Shown here: piece after piece, positions 22,235-32,255 of the stretch
Position numbering within the stretch: position 1 is the first letter of the stretch
Layout: the number at the start of each line of letters is the position of its first letter
Assembly: GCA_030323885.1 (NCBI GenBank)
Contig: CM059193.1
Location: 76,515,040 to 76,579,039, forward strand
Source of the DNA: Branchipolynoe longqiensis
Lineage: Eukaryota > Annelida > Polychaeta > Phyllodocida > Polynoidae
Length of the DNA: 64,000 nucleotides
Reading direction: 5' to 3'
The notes under the pieces: generated by a model
Told to the model about the DNA's origin: nothing
Database searches by the model: none
Seen by the model: the letters and a program-made list of their open reading frames with translations, nothing else
Translations under genes and position numbers: made by a program

Positions 22235-22348
22235 GCATTTCAACGAGATTCGTGGCTTTCACATCTCCATAGCCAGTTGACGTCATTGTGGCGACAGTCC
22301 AGTAGACGCATACACAATAAGAGTTAAAGGATGTCGTCATGATGGATT
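22235..22348 (-). CDS. CNGK-like channel, exon E: pore helix and GYGD filter
   Basis: A 114-bp phase 1-1 exon: acceptor CCATTGTAG|AATCC, donor ATGC|GTGAGT. Encodes SIMTTSFNSYCVCVYWTVAT, then MTSTGYGDVKATNLVEM. TSTGYGD is a K+-selectivity filter signature, unlike the single-Gly-Tyr-lacking filters of Ca2+/Na+-permeable CNGA channels. This combination with CNG-type S6, C-linker and CNBD points to CNGK. Joins exon F with a split Leu codon. Confidence 0.92.
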
Positions 22349-22899
22349 CTACAATGGAAGTCAGGTGTGTTTAAATGGCAAGTGCACACTGGAACACTTA
22401 TGTCTATATGGGTCATTCTCTGAAACTGGGTACCACAGATTTGGTTTGCACGCTTACGATGGTTATCTATTTGTTGGTAGCAAGTCAAATAGTTATTGTT
22501 GTTCCTCTGTGTATATTAGGTTGCTCTTTATAATCTATATTACTATAATTTGAAGTCACTTTCATTTTAAAGGGTTTTTATTTACTCTTTTAGTTTTACT
22601 CCGCTAAAAAAATCCTGCTATTGATATGAATACAGTAACTAGCTAGGTTCTTGACAGAACCGAAGGCTAAGGGAGCAAACCCTAAACAGAAAACCATGTC
22701 ACTGTGGCAGCATTAAGGGCAGTTGATGTAAGGAACTCCCAACATCTCCCGACCAGCCACTGCAGGGACAAATAGTTTTGCGCCTGTCTTGACATGTTCT
22801 TGCCGGTGTGAAACCTCTATTTGCTCCCCGAGAGAGTGCCACTGGTAACTTGCAAAAGCCAGCAGCACTTCAACACTTTTGCAGGCAGCTTTCATGAAA

Positions 22900-23045
22900 T
22901 GTATACCATCAAGAGAAACCTGAAGCTGAGAGACATTAAGGCCGACTCATGGACGCAACTCTCACAGCAGAGAGCTAAATGGAGAGCAGCAGTCAAGTAT
23001 TGAAAGCAGTCTTTGTCGAATTGCGACCGACAGCATGATGATGAA
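22900..23045 (+). mobile_element. 3' end fragment of the RTE-like LINE
   Basis: Shares ATCAAGAGAAACCTGAAGCT, GGACGCAACTCTCACAGCAG and the tail TGAAAGCAGTCTTTGTCG...CAGCATGATGATGA with the LINE at 46272-47639. Encodes the C-terminal KRNLKLRDIKADSWTQLSQQ, stop in place. Confidence 0.85.
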
Positions 23046-23930
23046 CTGTGAGATAATTCGCTTCACAAATTTTAGCAATTTTATTGCCAAGAAGATTCCA
23101 CTGAAAAGTAAAACATACATTGTTCGGAAAACTCAATGAACAAAACCCAACATATAGAACAGCAGAACAACTTTCAATATAGACCTAACGATAACTATGT
23201 GGGGTCATTCAAAGTTTTCAACATGTTCGTGGCATAAGACTGAGAGGAGGGTGTGTATGTTTTACATTTATCGTTTAACAAAATGTTGATATAACATAAC
23301 ATAAACCACTGTAACGTTCTGCGATAAAATGTTGATGTATGCTAAAGAGAATGGGGGGGGGGGGTGGCGGTGTGCAGAAAAGAGGGTTCCCACTCTTGCT
23401 CAGGCTTCTTTTTAATGACTTTTTATGACCATTAAAACTTCTTTTTAAGAACCAAAATGAAGAAATTCCACAGCTTTTTCAGGATGAAATAACGCCAGGT
23501 TCCAAGTATGCTCCACTAGGCCTATTGCCCATCAGGTGGGGGAAAATTCCAATGTAATTTTTGGAGGACAGCAAAGGTTCGTCCAAAACTATTGTTTGTC
23601 TGCAGTAACCCTGAGAAATTAATTCAAAATGACACCAATTGTCACCTTTCAAAGAACATATGAAATGTCGGGATATAACTTTTTTTTTCTTTACAAAATG
23701 AAGATCAATTTTAGAAACAAGTCAAACACTTTGAAAACATTTTTTTTCCAATATATTGACATCCATAATTTTTAATGACAATACTTTTGTATAATTGTAG
23801 GACTTTTCAGGACTTTCTTTTATGACCAGTACGAAACCTGAGAAAAATAGCATTCTGTCATGACGATAAACGCAGAACCTTTTGAATGACCCCTGAACGA
23901 CGGTAACATGTAAGATTAGTGTGAAAATGC
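23046..23930. other. Intron DNA, possible diverged MITE
   Basis: A G homopolymer at ~23352 and a weak inverted pair (CTCAGGCTTCTTTTTAATGAC near 23400; its diverged inverse near 23820-23845) suggest an old MITE. Nothing else seen. Confidence 0.3.
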
Positions 23931-23932
23931 AC

Positions 23933-24063
23933 CTTTTACTTTAGGCCATTTGTTTTCACCACACTTGGCAAATGGACATGCGAGGAAATACCACATGCAA
24001 CTGAAGAGATGTATGAGCAGCGTGAGGGTGACAGAAAACCTGCAGAGGCGAGCTATCAGCATG
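23933..24063 (-). CDS. CNGK-like channel, exon D2: S4-S5 linker, S5 and turret
   Basis: Missed by simple ORF length. Acceptor TGTCTCCCAG|CATG with a good pyrimidine tract. Reads (N)MLIARLCRFSVTLTLLIHLF, then SCMWYFLACPFAKCGENKW. A hydrophobic S5 ending in an H..SC.WY motif and a Cys-containing turret fit CNG channels (IHWNACVYY-type). Incoming phase 2 matches exon D. The proposed donor AAAG|GTGCAT is weak but gives the phase 1 that exon E needs; a stronger AAA|GTAAAA three to five bases earlier would not be in phase. Confidence 0.75.
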
Positions 24064-24812
24064 CTGGGAGACAGGGTGAACGCCGCATTAGTCAAGTGTT
24101 AGAAGCAGTGTGCAACAGTTAGGCCAGATAAACAAAATTGTTAGGCCAGATGAAATAACATTGTTAAAATGCCCCCGACCTCCAAATATTTTTTATTTTC
24201 ATTTGTAAAAAAAAACCTTCAAATAAAATATTAAAACCTGACGATTTTATAGTAATTTTAATGTTTTCTTGTTCAATTTCTAGCTAGAAAGTGTCTATGG
24301 TCTTCTCTATCTTCCTCTCATGCCTTCTGACCATGAATACCATGGTTAGTTTTCTTCTTCTTGTACACCACCATTCTACATACAAAATAGAAAATGAAAA
24401 CAAAAACCTCCTGCCCGACCTGGATAGATTTTAATGGGTGGATGCTAAACAAGTATTTTTTTATGTGGCCTTACTATTAGTTATTATTAAAGTTGCATAG
24501 TCTGACGAAACCATCAAAGTTTCAAAAGTTAAACCCTTATGTGAATTTGAACGGCAAAAAAACGCGGAAATGAAGCCGAAATTGTTACACCACGGCGAAT
24601 TTCCGCGAAAACGTTGATCCCCCCCCCCCTCCCACATAGGATTACCACTATCAGGGAATCGCGGAAAATGCCTGAAGTTAAGTTTCAACCATCCTTGATG
24701 TTCTAGCAACATTTAAGGCCATATTATAAGACCGGGATTCGAACTAACCAATAATCGGTAACTATAAAAAATCGCGGAAATCAGCAAAATCGTGGAGATC
24801 TTTCATCCCTGA

Positions 24813-25384
24813 TAGAGGGTATGCACTGAGGTCACGCTAAATGGAAGTGTGGCCATTGTGGCGATACAACCACAATAACAAACCCAACAAACTCAATGCA
24901 TTGTCAATAGCATTAGCAGTGAGCAATCTTCATCCAGAAAATGTGAAATGTCTCTAAAATTACACCACCTAGAACCAAGCCGATTGGAACACATATAGAA
25001 AACATATTAAATGAACAGATTATATTCAATTTACAAGGTTTGGGTTCTGTATTTCTATTAATTTTGAATAAAATAAACGTTTTGCACTGCATGTACCGGC
25101 AAACTCAATGCATTGTCATTGGCCGTGACCAATCTTCATACAGAAAAAGTGAAATATCTCTAAAACCACACCACCTAGAAGCAAACCGATTGGAACACAC
25201 ATAGATAACATATTCAACGAACAAATTATATTAAATTCATAAGGTTTGGGTTCTGTATTTCTATTAATTTTGAATAAAATAGACGTTTTGTACTGCGCGT
25301 ACCGGCAAACTCAATGCATTGTCAATGGTGATATCGCCACAATGGCCGCGCATCCGGTTGATGACGTCACGGGACTACCCTCTA
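24813..25384. mobile_element. MITE B: TIR TAGAGGGTA..GGCCATTGTGGCGATA around satellite monomers
   Basis: Left TAGAGGGTATGCACTGAGGT and GGCCATTGTGGCGATACAAC are the inverse of the right end (ATCGCCACAATGGCC, GACTACCCTCTA). Inside are two-plus monomers of the same ~205-bp satellite as MITE A (24888-25340). Confidence 0.8.
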
Positions 25385-25481
25385 TATTGACAATGATTTT
25401 AGCCACACTGCCATCATATGCACTGCACATAAACCCCAAACAAACAAACCAAACCCAGGCCCCGAGATGCTGGCCACTCAC

Positions 25482-25654
25482 TTCGTGTCAAGCCCTTCCT
25501 CCCAGTTGGCGAAGTAGGTATTCACGTGGAAAATGCGCAGGCAGTGAAGAAGGCGCATGTAGGACAGCACGATGAGCTGCTGCTCAGGCTTCACCCACAA
25601 TGCCACTATGTCGACGGGCAGTGCAGTGATCACGTCCAGGGTAAAGCCACGTGG
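25482..25654 (-). CDS. CNGK-like channel, exon D: S3 and S4
   Basis: A 173-bp exon, phase 0 in and 2 out: acceptor CTTGTCTAG|CCACGT, donor ACGAA|GTGAGT. Encodes PRGFTLDVITALPVDIVALW (S3 with the conserved LD..ALP.D motif), then SYMRLLHCLRIFHVNTYFAN (S4 with two Arg, one Lys-free gap and a His) and WEEGLDT. S4 is less charged than in Kv/HCN, as usual for CNG channels. Confidence 0.9.
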
Positions 25655-25675
25655 CTAGACAAGCAACGGGACAAC

Positions 25676-26552
25676 TTATGTCAATAAAGAATCACTTACA
25701 TTCCAGAGGCAATTACTCGTGTTGGCGTGTCAATAAAGAGTTATTTACATTCCATAGGCAATGACTCGTGTTAGTGTCAATAAAGAGTCACTTACATTCC
25801 ACAGGCAATGACTTGTGTTAGCATGTCAATAAAGAATCACTTACGTTCCATAGGCAATGATTCTTGTTAGCGTGTGTCAATAAAAAAATCACTTGCATTA
25901 CATAGATAATGACTCATGTTAGCGTGTCAATAAAGAATCACTTAGATTCCATAGACAATGACTTGTGTTAGCATGTGAATAAAGAATCACTTACATTCCA
26001 TAGGCAATGACTTGTGTTAGCGGGTGAATAAAGAATCACTTAATTCCATAGGCAATGACTTGTGTTAGGATGTCAATAGTCACTTACATTCCATAGGTAA
26101 TGATTTGTGTTAGCGCGTCAATAAAGAGTCACTTACATTCCATAGGCAATGCCTCATGTTAGCGTGTCAATAAAGAGTAACTTACACTCCATAGGCAATG
26201 ACTTGTGTTAGTGTCAATAAAGAGTCACTTAGATTCCATAGGCGATGATTTGTGTTAGCGTGTCAATAAAGAATCACTTACATTCCATAGGCAATGACTC
26301 ATGTTAGTGTGTGTTAATAAAAAAAATCACTTGCATTACATAGATAATGACTCATGTTAGTGTGTGAATAAAGAGTCACTTACATTCCATAGGCAATGAC
26401 TTGGGTTAGTGTGTCAATAAAGAGTCACATAGATTCCATAGGAAATGAATGACTTGTGTTAGCATGTCAATAAAGAATCACTTACATTCCATAGGAAATG
26501 ACTTGTGTTAGTGTGTGTCAATAAAAAATCACTTGCATTACATAGGCAATTT
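25676..26552 (+). repeat. Tandem minisatellite, ~60-bp unit, about 14-15 copies
   Basis: Unit: GTCAATAAAGAATCACTTAC, ATTCCATAGGCAATGACT, TGTGTTAGCGT. It starts ~20 bp upstream of exon D's acceptor, in the C-D intron. Nearly every unit contains AATAAA on the plus strand. Confidence 0.9.
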
Positions 26553-26621
26553 ACAGTTTTATTTCCTAGAGAAAGCTTATCCAACTGTAAGTATTCTCCA
26601 ATCTATGCTACTCAGACATCT

Positions 26622-26968
26622 GTTTTGTTTGTTTGTTGTTGTTGTTTTACGTCCTAGAAACAGCTAAGGTCATATCAGGACGGGTACCGACTTGTGACAG
26701 TGTGCACTCATGGCATCTTTATAGTGCTGCCCCACCGGGAGCCCAGGCCACCAGCACCATGACCTGATATCCCACTCAGTCACATTATCATGACACTGAA
26801 CCAACCAGTCCTTGCCCTATCCTAATAATGCTGAGCACCTGGCTAGGAAGCGACAAGTATAAATTTTTAAGTCATTATTTTACTCTCGACCAGGGTTCGA
26901 ACCCACAAACCCATGGGTTTGGATCTCCCAAAACAGGAGATGGACACTCAACTCATTTGGCCATCCCC
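26622..26968 (-). mobile_element. tRNA-derived SINE, family B, near full length
   Basis: Runs from GTTGTTGTTGTTTTACGTCC to ATTTGGCCATCCCCTC. It contains the whole body in reverse and a box B-like GGGTTCGAACCC. Confidence 0.85.
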
Positions 26969-27538
26969 TCTGGTCTCATACATCTGAGAAGGGTCATTAT
27001 GGCTGAATGACTCTAATACTTACAGCTTGATGACAGAGGCCATCAGTACCAATTGGGCTCTACATGCTTCTTAGAGAGTAGATTGTTTCAAGATAATCAA
27101 TCTCTGATTTGTCATAGTCGATCATGATAATTGTGAATAAGTAGTTGTATTGCTCATGTTAGTGCCCCTTCAATGGAACATAGGTCAAATGGGGGAATTG
27201 CATTTTTATGGCTCTTTTAAAATGCTTATAAATGATAATCTTACAAAGTTCTGCATAAGTGTGCATTTATTGCAGCTTTCATTGTCATTTACAGTTTGTG
27301 TTAATTAGTATGTTTGCACCATAGCTATATATATACAGTGAAACCCTGATTTTATGTGCACTGAGTTAGCGCAAATTTGGATATAATTTGATGAGGCATT
27401 GGACGGAGAATTAATTAATTCAAATGTAATTCAGTGAACTGAACCCCACTGTAGCACAACTTTGCTTTTTTTCGTGATGACATTTTTATAGAGCCCAACG
27501 ATCATATACTTCAGTGATGGTAATATAAACAAGAACCA

Positions 27539-27750
27539 GACGGGATGGCCGAATGAGTTAGAGCGTCCGTCTCCCGTGTTGGTAGACCATGGGGGTCGTG
27601 GGTTTGAACCCTGGTCGAGTCAAACCAATGACTTAAAAATTGATACTTGTTGCTTCCTAGCCAGGCACTCAGGATTATTAGAATAGGGCAAGGAGCAGTG
27701 GAATGAGGAAGACCAATCGTCCACGATTGAAATTTCCTCTGCTTAAACAA
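27539..27750 (+). mobile_element. Chimeric SINE: family-B head with family-C tail
   Basis: Starts GACGGGATGGCCGAATGAGT with the family-B head and GGTTTGAACCCTGGTCGAGT to ~27688. It then switches to GCAGTGGAATGAGGAAGACC..TGCTTAAACAACTAATG, the tail seen reversed in the family-C copy at 41555-41640. Confidence 0.75.
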
Positions 27751-28009
27751 CTAATGTACCAAAAACACAAGCAGAAGAAACCATGCTAATTTCGTGGAAG
27801 GTGTTGCAAAGAGATGTGAGTATCATGCCTAGAATGGTGCTTGAACCCACAGTTCTGCCATTCCAGTGTGAGCATTTTAACCATTACTCTATCTCGGATC
27901 CCTGATGCAATCCACATAACCATGCCTGCATATGCCACATTTCATCTGGGGAGATGGAGAGCAACTCATTAACTCCCCCACTCCCTCGAATCATAAGTTA
28001 ATAAATTCA

Positions 28010-28540
28010 GGGATGATAGTGGTGTGGGAGGAAAAAAAGCGGAAATCGACGGTGAGGTGAGCCATAATAGCAATACAACCCCATTAATGACAGCAGAATG
28101 CAAACCCAGTAATGGTGCAATCCTCTGCACCTAGAGGCTAGCTACCGTACCCCCATAATCTATATTTCTCTTCAAATTGACACCTATATCAAACATATCC
28201 CCAGGCTGTGATAAAACTCCCGGAAATCCGCTTAAAAACGGAAACATATCATCCATGATAGTTACAATTGCAAATACCCAGGTAACACACTTACAGTACA
28301 TAGACAGGTATGGTTCAATACCATACAACACTCAGCATGTACACCATCCTGGTCACAGCACCAGTATCATGGAGGTGTTGCAAACAATCAGGTATACTGT
28401 ACCTAGAGTGTTACTCGAACCTACATTGCTGCCATTCTATAGGTTATCAAGGCTCCTTGATACAATGTACCTATTTCCACCTACCTGACCTGTGTATGGG
28501 GCATTTCACCATAGGTGTGTGAAACTCACGTACATTGGTC
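28010..28540. other. Diverged MITE and tRNA-like fragments
   Basis: Contains AGGGATGATAGTGGT and GGAAATCC words of the GGGATGAAA family (see 32256). Degenerate tRNA-like blocks sit near 27830-27905 and 28400-28450 (minus). Boundaries cannot be set. Confidence 0.35.
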
Positions 28541-28554
28541 GTAATGCTCGCATT

Positions 28555-28916
28555 CTGTCTGATTCGCGGCAGGGGAAGAGTCCCCCCTCTCCCTCTCAGG
28601 TTCCTCCCTCGCCCCGCCCCCCCCCCCCCCCCGCCCCCGCGTCTCGGGTTTATGCCTGTGGTGCCCCCTGCCCTCCCATTTCCTCGCCACCTCCCCTCAT
28701 CCTTAAACTCACTCCTCCTCCGGCGCCCATCCAGTTCAGACCTCCAGCTTTTTCCACCCACCCGCCCTTACATCTACCTTTTTAAAAACTTTGTTCTTTT
28801 CTTATTTACTTGTACTCTTCGAAGGGTGGAGGGATCCTCGGGGCTCTCTTCCTCTTTACTGAAATAAAATTCGCTTTATACTCCCAGCTCGCGTCTTCTT
28901 CCCTCGCGGCATATCA
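28555..28916 (+). mobile_element. Possible solo LTR, GC/CT-rich
   Basis: Starts TGTCTGATTCGCGGCAGG and ends CTCGCGGCATATCA, with AATAAA at 28862. A C-rich core includes a C homopolymer at 28617-28632. No internal proteins. The call rests on TG..CA ends and the poly(A) signal only. Confidence 0.3.
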
Positions 28917-29035
28917 CTCTAAGCATCTCTCCTAGCAACACGCGATAGTGTCAGACAAACCTGGACATGGATGGATGGCATACTGGAGAGCACTTGTCAG
29001 GGTATATGAATAATACCCATAAAACCAACCCTTTC

Positions 29036-29150
29036 CACATTTGTCCACAGTGGGGTTTCCAAACATTTCAGTTATACCAGTTCTTACCCGTCTGAGATAG
29101 CTTTTGTGTGTTTGTTCGAAGTCTTTGATTATGTCACTGTAGTTAAAAGC
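29036..29150 (-). pseudogene. Partial tandem duplicate of exon C
   Basis: Copies the 3' part of exon C plus ~75 bp of downstream intron (compare 29160-29275). It encodes IIKDFEQTHKSYLRR and keeps the donor GG|GTAAGA. The best acceptor-like site (AACTACAG|TGACAT) would enter at TGA, so it cannot be spliced in frame from exon B. Confidence 0.8.
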
Positions 29151-29221
29151 CCATACAACCAACGCTTTTCACATTTGTCCATAGTGCGGTTTCCAAACAT
29201 TTCAGTTATACCAGTTCTTAC

Positions 29222-29311
29222 CCGTCTGAGATAGCTTTTGTGTGTTTGTTTGAAGTCTTCGATCATGTCACCGTAGTTGTTCATAAAACTCATGTGGAAG
29301 GAAATGTAGAT
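29222..29311 (-). CDS. CNGK-like channel, exon C: end of S2 and S2-S3 loop
   Basis: A 90-bp phase 0-0 exon: acceptor CTATTTCAG|ATCTAC, donor CGG|GTAAGA. Encodes IYISFHMSFMNNYGDMIEDF, then KQTHKSYLRR. It sits between exons B and D in frame and fits the segment after S2 in CNG channels (FxxxG.. followed by YLR before S3). Confidence 0.88.
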
Positions 29312-29419
29312 CTGAAATAGAAGTTCAAAACAGGACATACTAAACACAAGGGTAATAATAGTATTATTGGAGCAACGTTATTGATATTCATTAATTATTA
29401 ATAACATGTTATCCTAGTG

Positions 29420-29451
<32 letters not shown>

Positions 29452-29607
29452 ATGGACATGCAGAGAATAGGTTGTTCCATGAAATAATATTATTCGATTA
29501 TGTTAATTCTGATTAAATAAAGTTGTGTTGGTCATTTACTTCCATCTTTTAAATCTAACCTAGTCAAAAAAAAATTATTTTAGGAATCCTAAGCCTTTTG
29601 CATAACT

Positions 29608-29930
29608 TTGTTGGTTGTTGGAGTTTTAACGTTCTGGCAACATCTAAGGTCAAATCAGGACGGGCACTGCCTTGTGACAGTGCACAGTCATGGTGACTTT
29701 ATGGTGCTGTCCCACTGGGAAATCAGGCTGCCGGCACCATGACCCGATATCCCACTCAGTCACATTATCCTGACACTGATCTAACCAGTCCTTGCCCTGT
29801 CTTATTAATGCTGAGCGCCAGGCTAGGAAGTGGCAAGTATAAATTTGATAAGTCATTGGATTGACTTGACCGGGAACCGAACTCCCGACCTTCTGCACTT
29901 GAGGCCTGCGCTTTACCGATTCGGCGACCC
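29608..29930 (-). mobile_element. tRNA-derived SINE, family B
   Basis: GTTGGAGTTTTAACGTTCTG to CGATTCGGCGACC, followed by a C homopolymer. The head type differs from copies such as 45478 (GCCGATTCGG rather than CATTCGGCCATCCC), so at least two head subtypes exist. Confidence 0.8.
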
Positions 29931-30009
29931 CCCCCCCCCCCCCCCGATGTTTTTGAATAACTCAAAAGCTCATCTATGTCCACCCGGTTGGAAATCCAAC
30001 ACCCATGGG

Positions 30010-30165
30010 AGTTTAAGGGGTCTGCGGGTTGGGTTTGGGGTTGGGCTTGGATTTGGGGTTGGGGGTTTGGGTTGGGCTGGGTTTGGGGTTGGGTTTGGGC
30101 TTGGGCTTGGAGTTGGCGTTGGGGTGGGGGGTGGGGAGTGTGTGGGTGTGCGTGGGGAGTAACGT
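30010..30165 (+). repeat. G-rich minisatellite (GGGTTTGGGGTT-like)
   Basis: Units of GGGTTTGGGGTT / GGGCTTGGA repeat for ~150 bp on the plus strand, with many closely spaced G3-G4 runs. Long frames on both strands here are compositional. Confidence 0.85.
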
Positions 30166-30271
30166 TGCAGGGATTGCCATCCAACACCCTACCCACAGCC
30201 ACAGAGCGTCAAACAATAGAATAAGAGAGAATTGATGTGTGTACTTGGTAAGGCTGACCGACAATTCGAAC

Positions 30272-30343
30272 CTTTATAACGAAGAGGAAGTCGAAGATGT
30301 AGTTAATGAGGAACGGCACCAGGCGGTGATCATTGAATGCAGC
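30272..30343 (-). CDS. CNGK-like channel, exon B: S1-S2 loop and S2
   Basis: A 72-bp phase 0-0 exon: acceptor TGTGTTCAG|GCTGCA, donor AAG|GTTCGA. Encodes AAFNDHRLVPFLINYIFDFL, then FVIK. Gives most of S2 with its conserved acidic Asp. In-frame join to A (IMYQ|AAFN) and C (FVIK|IYIS). Confidence 0.88.
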
Positions 30344-30666
30344 CTGAACACAAACACAAAACACTGTCACCATTAAGCACGCTATCTCACAGACAACTGG
30401 CTATGACACGACCAACTCAGTGATAAAAGGTTCATAATTCGAAGAAAACATATTTTCACAAACCAAAGCTCTTTTCTAGATTCGATCTTAGGTAGCAAAC
30501 CCACAAACTGGTGTAGACATTAATCGGTGCTTTTTTTCTGGACATCATATATTACTGTTTTATTGTACAACACCTTAGAACCGCTCCTAGTAGTGAGAAT
30601 GCTCTATGAAATTATTATTTGAATAACAATTATACAGAAACAGAAACCAGCATTGGGTAGACTGAC

Positions 30667-30806
30667 CTGATACATGATCGCCCATATGGAAATAAAAGCG
30701 ACGAAGCACATTGCTGCATCGTACATCTTAAACAGCCTGGAGGATGGGTTTATGGTGAAACGGTTCAACTTCCTGAGATGTCTCAAGTAGTAGGCTATAT
30801 TCCTGA
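30667..30806 (-). CDS. CNGK-like channel, exon A: pre-S1 and S1
   Basis: A 140-bp exon with donor CAG|GTCAGT and probable acceptor CTCTGAAG|TCAGG (phase 1). Encodes RNIAYYLRHLRKLNRFTINP, then SSRLFKMYDAAMCFVAFISI and WAIMYQ. The NP.S..F..YD pattern before S1 is typical of CNG/HCN/EAG-type channels. An alternative acceptor four bases inside (GTCAG|GAAT) would change the incoming phase; the chosen one agrees with the phase 1 exons upstream. Confidence 0.82.
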
Positions 30807-30999
30807 CTTCAGAGGGTTCTGATTTGAGAAAGGTTTAGCAAACACAGCATAAAAACATGATACTGCAAATTTATTTGATTAGACTTCATTTTACTTATCA
30901 CATTACATAATACAAGATTCCAATATGAACTCCTTAGTCGCGTTTTTTAATAATATGAACATAATATAACTTTCACATTGCAGGGTGGGAGAGTACACC

Positions 31000-31570
31000 A
31001 GAGTCCCCCCCCCCCCCCCCCCCCTGGGATGCCATAGTGTGGGGGTGGGGAGGTGGGGTGACCTGCCACCCACACCTCCAAAGGAACTACCGGGGGCTCC
31101 CCCCCCCCCCCCCCCGGGGTGACTGGCAGCTAATGAGCTGCCCACTGATTGACCACTCCCACTGCAGGTGGCCCACATGGCCGATCACACACCAGCATCG
31201 ACCCCCGCACTCACAATGTCGGTTCCTGCTTCGATCACCGATGGAGTGGGTGCTGGGGCTTCGGACGCTAAAACACACACCGACCAATCAACCCTGGTCC
31301 AGGAGCACTGATGGTCCTGGATCAACCACACTGCGACGGAGGACTGGAGGACCAGCATTCCACTGTGGCCCTGTTGCCGACGACACCAGTTCCCGCTTCG
31401 ATCACCGGTGATAGAGGTACAGGACCATGGGCCCCAAAAATGTGTTGCCACTGCCGGGCCACCGCCACACTACCAATGACGCATGAAGAGTCCCCTGCCC
31501 CCCTCCTGCCATCCCAGAAGAAAACAAAAAGAAAAAGAACAACAAAAACTACCAAAAACGGGCCGTTTTA
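31000..31570 (+). other. GC-rich segment with low-complexity and short coding-like frames, unidentified
   Basis: Two C homopolymers (31007-31023, 31101-31116), then a GC-rich stretch. MADHTPASTPALTMSVPASI begins at 31180. A second frame repeats VPASITGDRG near 31395 and ends in a Lys-rich tail before TAA at 31569. The internal SVPASIT repeat suggests a degraded protein, possibly a retroelement gag. I do not recognise it. Confidence 0.3.
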
Positions 31571-32250
31571 ACGGTGCCATTTCTTAATACTGCAGTTCTG
31601 CAGCCAGTGACCATTAGGTGACAAACCCCCCATCAAGTCAATTTGAGGCCCTTTGCTCTGAAAATAAAGCTGTGCTATTTCCCAACTGCTCTCTCGTTCT
31701 CTCTCGTCCGAGCGCAATGTTCTGTATATTACATGTGTATTGACAATCTTTAAAAGAGCTGGATATGGACTAAGAGGGGAAGTTCTCTCTTCCGACAAAT
31801 GATCTTCAACACATCCCTGCACAATTCGGAGAGGAAAGCCAGAGAGCGATATCAGTTTTGGGAAATGGAGGTTTTATTCACATAACACTCTTATACAATC
31901 TTAGTCAATTTTAGGGTAGTTTTAGGTCATAGTTAGTTAATTCATTCAGGCAACCTCCTACATCTCTGCAGAGGGCAGCGCGGGTCAATTGCACATTTTG
32001 GTTTGATATTCAAATGGAGATCAACTGTAATACCTCTCATATAACAATGTGAATGTGCAATAAGAAATCAGTACCGACCCGAGCATAATATATATTTGGC
32101 ATTGTTTTGTGCCAACTAAGTGATACTGGTTATACTTGTACATACAAATTACAAATTGAGGGGGCATTTGTCAGGGTAGGCTTACGTAGCTGATCATCCT
32201 AGTCAACATCCACTCCCTTTAACAATGTACAACTCATAATTTGGAATACA
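31570..32250. other. No feature recognised
   Basis: Possibly the 3' end of the preceding element: AATAAA at 31662 followed by a CT-rich stretch. Nothing else seen. Confidence 0.3.
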
Positions 32251-32255
32251 TTATA

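Noticed and set aside
22713..22895. 60-codon minus frame as possible missing S5 exon
   Set aside because: No hydrophobic segment or splice sites; a phase-compatible S5 exon exists at 23933-24063.
28492..28867. Pro-rich plus frames of ~100 codons
   Set aside because: Driven by a C homopolymer and CT-rich DNA in a possible solo LTR.
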